A stretch of DNA of 64,000 nt, taken from NCBI RefSeq assembly GCF_039545795.1, contig NZ_CP154260.1:7073001-7137000 (forward strand), given 5' to 3'. The notes beneath the pieces are model-generated. The model had not been told where the DNA came from. It saw nothing but the letters and a program-made list of their open reading frames with translations, and searched no databases. Positions within the stretch are counted from its first letter, which is position 1. The number at the start of each line of letters is the position of its first letter. The position numbers and the translations under genes were made by a program. Positions 59,557 through 64,000 of the stretch are shown here, piece by piece. Source of the DNA: Chitinophaga niabensis (GTDB lineage Bacteria > Bacteroidota > Bacteroidia > Chitinophagales > Chitinophagaceae).

Positions 59557-60876
59557 TTAATGCATGATAAGTGTGCCTTCCAGCTGTTCCAGTGATTTGC
59601 CTTTTGTTTCGGGCATGATCTTCCATACAAACAGCAATTGCAATACCATCATTACACAGAAGAAGAGAAAAGTGTTGCCGCCACCGAGGCTTTCTGTCAA
59701 CATGGGAAAAATGAAAGCGATCACTGCAGCCATTATCCAATGCGTCATACTACCCAGCGTCTGACCTTTTGCCCTTACCTGGTTGGGGAAGATCTCAGAG
59801 ATGAACACCCAGATCACAGCCCCCTGGGAAAAAGCAAAGAACGCAATATATACCAGCAGGAATATGGTGACCATAAATCCATTGAACTCATTCAGGTAAA
59901 AGGCACGGGATACCAGGCCCAGGGTAATGATCAGTCCAAGGGAACCGATCAGCATCAAAGTACGTCTGCCTACCCTATCAATGAAGCTAAGTGCCAGCAG
60001 GGTGAAAAGGAAGTTCACGAAGCCGATCCCCACACTGGATAACAGAGAGGATTGTTTACCAAGCCCCGTCATTTCAAAGATCCGGGGCGCGTAATAGATG
60101 ATGGCATTGATCCCGGATACCTGGTTAAAAACGGCAAAGGTAATAGCCAGGAAAACGGGGAAGCGGTTCTTCCGGGAGAAAAGGGCTTCGCTTTGGTGCT
60201 CACTTTGTACATCATTGCGGATGGCATACAGTTCCTCTTTATAACCGCTGGGATTGATCACTTTTAAAGTTTCTGTGGCTTCTGCTATCCGCCCTTTTCT
60301 CAGGATCAGCCAGCGGGGACTTTCCGGAACAAAACGTAATAATACCAGGAACAGGAGGGAAGGGAAGGCCTGTACGCCCATCATCCAGCGCCAGGAGGTG
60401 TCGCTTTCCTGGCCTATCAGGTAATTGGAAAGATAGGAGATGAGGATGCCCAGAACAATATTGAACTGGAAAAGTGCTACCAGTTTTCCTCTTGAGGCGG
60501 CAGGCGAGATCTCAGAGATATAAATGGGGGCTGTTACGGAAGATGCGCCCACACCAATACCTCCCAGGAAACGGAAAAGCAGGAAAACCGGCCAGCCGGT
60601 TGCAAGTGCAGTACCTAATGAAGAAAAGAGATATAGGATAGCAATCAGGATCAGTGTTTTCTTTCTGCCCAGTTTTTCAGAAGGCAGGCTGCCCAGCATG
60701 GAACCGATAATAGTTCCTATCAGGGCAATGGAAACGGTGAGGCCATGTTCAAAGCCGTCCAGTTGCCAGTATTGTTGAATAGATTGTTCAGCGCCGGAAA
60801 TAACTGCCGTATCAAAGCCGAATAGAAAACCACCAAGGGCTACCGTAATACTCCAGAAGAAAACTTTGTTTTTCAT
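59557..60876 (-). CDS. MFS sugar porter (fructose importer)
   Basis: 439 residues from the ATG at 60876, with twelve hydrophobic helices. Sugar-porter motifs: GGFLFGFDTAVISGAEQ in helix 1, KLGRKKTL after helix 2, PESPRWL after helix 6, DRVGRRTLML, and PETKGKSLEQLE at the C-terminus. It is a proton-coupled monosaccharide importer in the inner membrane. Its place between the sensor and the kinase suggests fructose. It is divergent from the sensor gene. Confidence 0.94.
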   Translation of the reverse strand: MKNKVFFWSITVALGGFLFGFDTAVISGAEQSIQQYWQLDGFEHGLTVSIALIGTIIGSMLGSLPSEKLGRKKTLILIAILYLFSSLGTALATGWPVFLLFRFLGGIGVGASSVTAPIYISEISPAASRGKLVALFQFNIVLGILISYLSNYLIGQESDTSWRWMMGVQAFPSLLFLVLLRFVPESPRWLILRKGRIAEATETLKVINPSGYKEELYAIRNDVQSEHQSEALFSRKNRFPVFLAITFAVFNQVSGINAIIYYAPRIFEMTGLGKQSSLLSSVGIGFVNFLFTLLALSFIDRVGRRTLMLIGSLGLIITLGLVSRAFYLNEFNGFMVTIFLLVYIAFFAFSQGAVIWVFISEIFPNQVRAKGQTLGSMTHWIMAAVIAFIFPMLTESLGGGNTFLFFCVMMVLQLLFVWKIMPETKGKSLEQLEGTLIMH

Positions 60877-61155
60877 ATAACGTGTTGTGGGAATTTCTAC
60901 CAACTTACGCGCCTTTTAAGGGGAAAACCTGCTGCCCTGTTTCAATCACTTCTAAAATCGTATCAATTTCCCATTATGCTGTATTTCAATTCCTTAGGGC
61001 CGATGTTTTTTTGAAGGTTTTTGATTTTGTATCCCCTATTTTCATTTTTGGATCAAATATCCGGGGATCGGGCTACGTTATGCTACAGGATAAGGAAAGA
61101 AAATTCTACATTGAGGGTATAATTCCACTGATCTTCCAAATAAACACGTGAAGAA
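60877..61155. promoter_or_regulatory. Divergent promoter region of the fructan PUL
   Basis: 279 nt between the porter and the hybrid sensor. I found no perfect TAnnTTTG box on either strand and no clear direct repeat. The activator site for the AraC output domain is expected here. Confidence 0.4.
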
Positions 61156-63879
61156 ATGAGAACGCTGGTAATATTAACCTTTCTGGCCGGCATTTTCGCA
61201 GGCTGCCGGCCTGCGCCTGCTCCCCGTCATTTCAGGATCGGCTTCTCCCAATGCGGGGATGCAGACCATTGGAGAAAATCCATGCTGGCAGAAATGCAAC
61301 GGGAACTTTCTTTCCACCCGGGTATGGAGCTGATCTATAAACAGGCGGATGATAACAGCAGTGTACAGGTAAAGCAGGTAAAGGAATTACTGGCGGAGGG
61401 CATCGACCTGCTCATTATTTCTCCCAATGAGGCCAGTCCGCTTACACCTGTAGTGGAAGAGGTATATAATAAAGGTATCCCGGTGATTGTGGTGGACAGG
61501 AAAATTGCTTCTACGAAATACACCAATTATATAGGGGCAGATAATTACGAGATAGGAAAGATAGCAGGGGAATATGTGGCAGGTTTGCTGAAAGGGAAAG
61601 GAAATGTAATAGAAGTGGTAGGCCTTCCGGCATCTTCACCGGCTATTGAAAGAAGGCGGGGTTTCCAGGATGGGTTGAGCAAATACCCGGAAGTGCAGAT
61701 CCTGGAGCAGGTGCATGGGGATTGGGTAAAACAGAAATCCGAAGCGGCTTTAAATAAGATCAGCACCAGCCTGCCATTGGCAGACCTGATCTTTGCGCAT
61801 AACGATGTGATGGCATTGGGAGCAAGGGAGGCTTGTTTGAAAGCCGGTGTGCAACATACCCGGATCATTGGAGTGGATGCTTTATCCGGTAAAGGGGGTG
61901 GATTGGAAATGGTGTCTGGTGGTTTGCTCACAGCATCTTTATTATATCCAACCGGAGGAACGGAAGCGATCCGTAATGCGCTGCATATCTTACAACATCA
62001 GCCACTTCCCAAAGAAACCTTCCTGCAAACGCTGGTGGTGGATTCCACCAATGTGCGGATGATGGTTTTGCAATCAGATAAGATCCTGAACCAGCAGAAG
62101 GATATAGAACTGCAGCAGCAGATGCTGGCAGAACAGAAAAGAGTGTATAACAGCCAGCGGACGATGTTGTATATACTGGGCATCACTTTGGCGTTTGCGC
62201 TGATCTTTGCCAGCCTGTTATGGTACTCCAGGAACCTGAACCAGAAGATCAATAAAAAACTGGCCCTGCAGAATGATGAGATCAGCCGGCAGAGTAAACA
62301 ACTCATGGAAATGAGTGCGGAAGCGGCCAAAGCCAATGAAGCGCGCATCGATTTCTTCACCAATATTTCCCATGAGATCAGAACACCACTTACACTGATC
62401 ATTGGGCCGCTGGATGAAATGCTGCAGCATTCAAAACTACAGGGGGCAGACAGGCAGCAGCTTTCGCTGGTGCGCAGGAATGCCAACCGCCTCTTGCACC
62501 TGGTGAATCAATTGATTGATTTCCGTAAACTGGAATTCAGTAAAATGCAGGTGAAGGCATCAGAGAATGACCTGGTGCAGTTCAGTAATGAGATCATTGA
62601 GATCTTTCAGCAGATAGCCCGGAAAAGAAGGATCGATTGCCGGTTGGTGACTTCGGAAAGAAGACTGCCGGTTTGGATGGATACGGGCATGATGGATAAA
62701 GTGTTGTTCAATCTCTTGTCCAACGCCTTTAAGTTTACAACGGACAATGGTTCCATCACGGTTATCCTGGAAAAGAAAGAGGGGCAGGCTTTGATAAAGG
62801 TGCAGGATACAGGTATTGGTATGTCTCCGGAAGTAATGCAGCATGCTTTTGATATCTTTTACCAGGGCGATGTAGATAATCACAAAGGCTCGGGGTTAGG
62901 GCTGGCGCTTTGTAAAGAGCTGGTGCAATTGCATCATGGTACTATTACTGCCAGCAGTGAAAAGCATAAAGGCACAGTATTCACGGTGGCGCTGCCTTTA
63001 GGGAAAGAGCATTTCCAGCTGGAGGAACTGGCTATTGCCGCTACCAAAGAAGAAGAACAGGAATTCTATATGGCGGACCTTATGCCTGTAACCGATCTGC
63101 CGGAAGAGCAGAAGGCGCAGGAAAAAAAAGGCGTACTGCTTTTGGTTGAAGATAATCCCGAGATGCGGAGCTTTATCAAATACCGTTTGTCCAATGAATA
63201 CGAGGTGCTGGAAGCGGAGAACGGACAGCAGGGATTGCAGCTGGCTTTTGAATACCTGCCGGATGGTATTATCTGTGATGTGATGATGCCGGTAAAAGAC
63301 GGGCATGCTTTGCTGAAGGAGATCAAAACCGATGTGCGCACGGCGCATATTCCTGTTATCTTATTAACGGCCCGTACTTCTGCAGAACAGCAGGTGGAAG
63401 GATTGCAGAATAAAGCGGATGCTTACATCACCAAACCCTTCGACTTTAAAATACTGCGGCATACCCTGAATAGTTTGCTGGTGAACAGGAACCAGCTAAA
63501 GGAACACTTCACGGCGGATATTCCGGCAGGATTGAGAGGTGCTATTTCTAAGAAGGCTGATCTTCGTTTTGTATCCGAATTCACTTCTATTGTAGAAAGT
63601 AATATCGGGAATGAAGAGTTCTCTATTGAGAATATCTACAAGCAGATGAATATTTCCAAAGTGCAGTTATACCGGAAAGTAAAAGCGCTGATCGGCACGA
63701 ATATCAATGAGTACATCCTAAATACGCGGTTGCAGAAGGCACGGTATTTCCTGCAGCATGAAGATATTTCAGTGGCAGAGGTAGCGTATAGAACAGGATT
63801 TTCCTCGCCAGCTTATTTTTCAACAGTGTTCAAATATAAGCTGGGAGTTTCTCCTACTGCGTTCAAAGGGAAGCGCTAG
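61156..63879 (+). CDS. Hybrid two-component sensor/regulator with periplasmic sugar-binding domain
   Basis: 907 residues. An N-terminal signal with lipobox-like IFAGC is followed by a LacI-type periplasmic binding domain (about 25-300: IGFSQCGDADHWRKSML, LLIISPNEASPL, VVDRKIASTKYTNYIGADN). A membrane helix (MLYILGITLAFALIFASLLWY, about 329-350), HisKA with phosphorylated His in FFTNISHEIRTPL (H406), HATPase_c, REC with Asp in CDVMMPVKDG (D708), and a C-terminal AraC HTH (IENIYKQMNISKVQLYRKVKALIG; VAEVAYRTGFSSPAYFSTVFK) follow. The layout is that of the B. thetaiotaomicron fructose sensor BT1754. It should bind fructose and activate this PUL. Confidence 0.95.
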   Translation: MRTLVILTFLAGIFAGCRPAPAPRHFRIGFSQCGDADHWRKSMLAEMQRELSFHPGMELIYKQADDNSSVQVKQVKELLAEGIDLLIISPNEASPLTPVVEEVYNKGIPVIVVDRKIASTKYTNYIGADNYEIGKIAGEYVAGLLKGKGNVIEVVGLPASSPAIERRRGFQDGLSKYPEVQILEQVHGDWVKQKSEAALNKISTSLPLADLIFAHNDVMALGAREACLKAGVQHTRIIGVDALSGKGGGLEMVSGGLLTASLLYPTGGTEAIRNALHILQHQPLPKETFLQTLVVDSTNVRMMVLQSDKILNQQKDIELQQQMLAEQKRVYNSQRTMLYILGITLAFALIFASLLWYSRNLNQKINKKLALQNDEISRQSKQLMEMSAEAAKANEARIDFFTNISHEIRTPLTLIIGPLDEMLQHSKLQGADRQQLSLVRRNANRLLHLVNQLIDFRKLEFSKMQVKASENDLVQFSNEIIEIFQQIARKRRIDCRLVTSERRLPVWMDTGMMDKVLFNLLSNAFKFTTDNGSITVILEKKEGQALIKVQDTGIGMSPEVMQHAFDIFYQGDVDNHKGSGLGLALCKELVQLHHGTITASSEKHKGTVFTVALPLGKEHFQLEELAIAATKEEEQEFYMADLMPVTDLPEEQKAQEKKGVLLLVEDNPEMRSFIKYRLSNEYEVLEAENGQQGLQLAFEYLPDGIICDVMMPVKDGHALLKEIKTDVRTAHIPVILLTARTSAEQQVEGLQNKADAYITKPFDFKILRHTLNSLLVNRNQLKEHFTADIPAGLRGAISKKADLRFVSEFTSIVESNIGNEEFSIENIYKQMNISKVQLYRKVKALIGTNINEYILNTRLQKARYFLQHEDISVAEVAYRTGFSSPAYFSTVFKYKLGVSPTAFKGKR

Positions 63880-64000
63880 TTATTTCTTCGCCGCGGTCAA
63901 AGGGAGAGCGTTGTGCCTTTCTCTTACTGCGTTCAAAAGGGAACGCTGTACCTTTCTCCTACTGTATTTAAAGGAAAGCGTTGAATTATTTCTTCGCTGC
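63848..64000 (+). repeat. 35-bp tandem array starting inside the hybrid sensor 3' end
   Basis: The units begin with TTTCT at 63848 (the gene's last ten codons plus stop), 63883, 63918, 63953 and 63989. Spacings are 35, 35, 35 and 36 bp. The third unit repeats TACTGCGTTCAAA of the coding end almost exactly. The array is cut by the window edge. Confidence 0.9.

Overview
The window looks like the chromosome of a free-living, polysaccharide-degrading Bacteroidota of the Chitinophagaceae, most like Chitinophaga. The reasons are: three SusC/SusD pairs; two ECF sigma/FecR pairs; a hybrid two-component sensor fused to AraC; DUF4199, DUF3817 and PepSY-like proteins; many secreted glycoside hydrolases; TAnnTTTG promoter boxes; and few Shine-Dalgarno sequences. 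The genus is inferred from protein style only.

Layout. 1-5.1 kb: end of a ChaA-type antiporter, DUF1801 and DUF4199 proteins, a GH10 xylanase, tRNA-Glu, a divergent HxlR/SDR pair and a fatty acid desaturase. 5.1-6.5 kb: an intact IS3-family (IS150-like) element with a 3-bp target duplication, inserted at the loop edge of the desaturase terminator. 6.5-14.6 kb: divergent FecR/ECF sigma without a transporter, an unknown protein, GH20 hexosaminidase, M1 peptidase, DUF1345 and PepSY-like proteins. 15-26 kb: a tight minus-strand operon of SusC, SusD, two paralogous DoxX-like membrane proteins, a cytochrome c lipoprotein, a SoxC-like molybdoenzyme, an FAD oxidoreductase and a GNAT enzyme. This is an unusual link between outer-membrane import and a redox chain.

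26-35 kb: accessory genes, including an HTH-less MocR-like aminotransferase, an LpxL-type acyltransferase with a coupled 31-residue membrane protein, three AraC regulators, an orphan Imm51-like protein, a GH43-like enzyme and an Old Yellow Enzyme homologue. 35-48.4 kb: a rhamnoside-type PUL (ECF sigma, FecR, SusC with STN domain, SusD, GH78, GH106-like) and a convergent phosphoesterase. 48.4-51.9 kb: a TetR-controlled membrane operon, an AraC regulator and a siderophore-interacting protein. 51.9-63.9 kb: a fructan PUL (GH32, SusD, SusC, PfkB kinase, sugar porter) with a divergent hybrid sensor that carries a periplasmic sugar-binding domain. This gene set resembles the fructan locus of Bacteroides thetaiotaomicron.

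The most unusual signal is that three unrelated genes (the tetR, the fructan susD and the hybrid sensor) are each followed by a degenerate tandem array whose unit is a copy of that gene's own last codons plus stop. A fourth gene (29521-30216) carries an exact 21-bp-period array near its coding end and then reads through into the antisense of its neighbour. I know of no named element that does this. Other points of interest are three promoters with the box TAnnTTTG exactly 4 nt before the ATG (likely leaderless mRNAs), a strong TetR operator, and a short array of TGTCCG-containing repeats.
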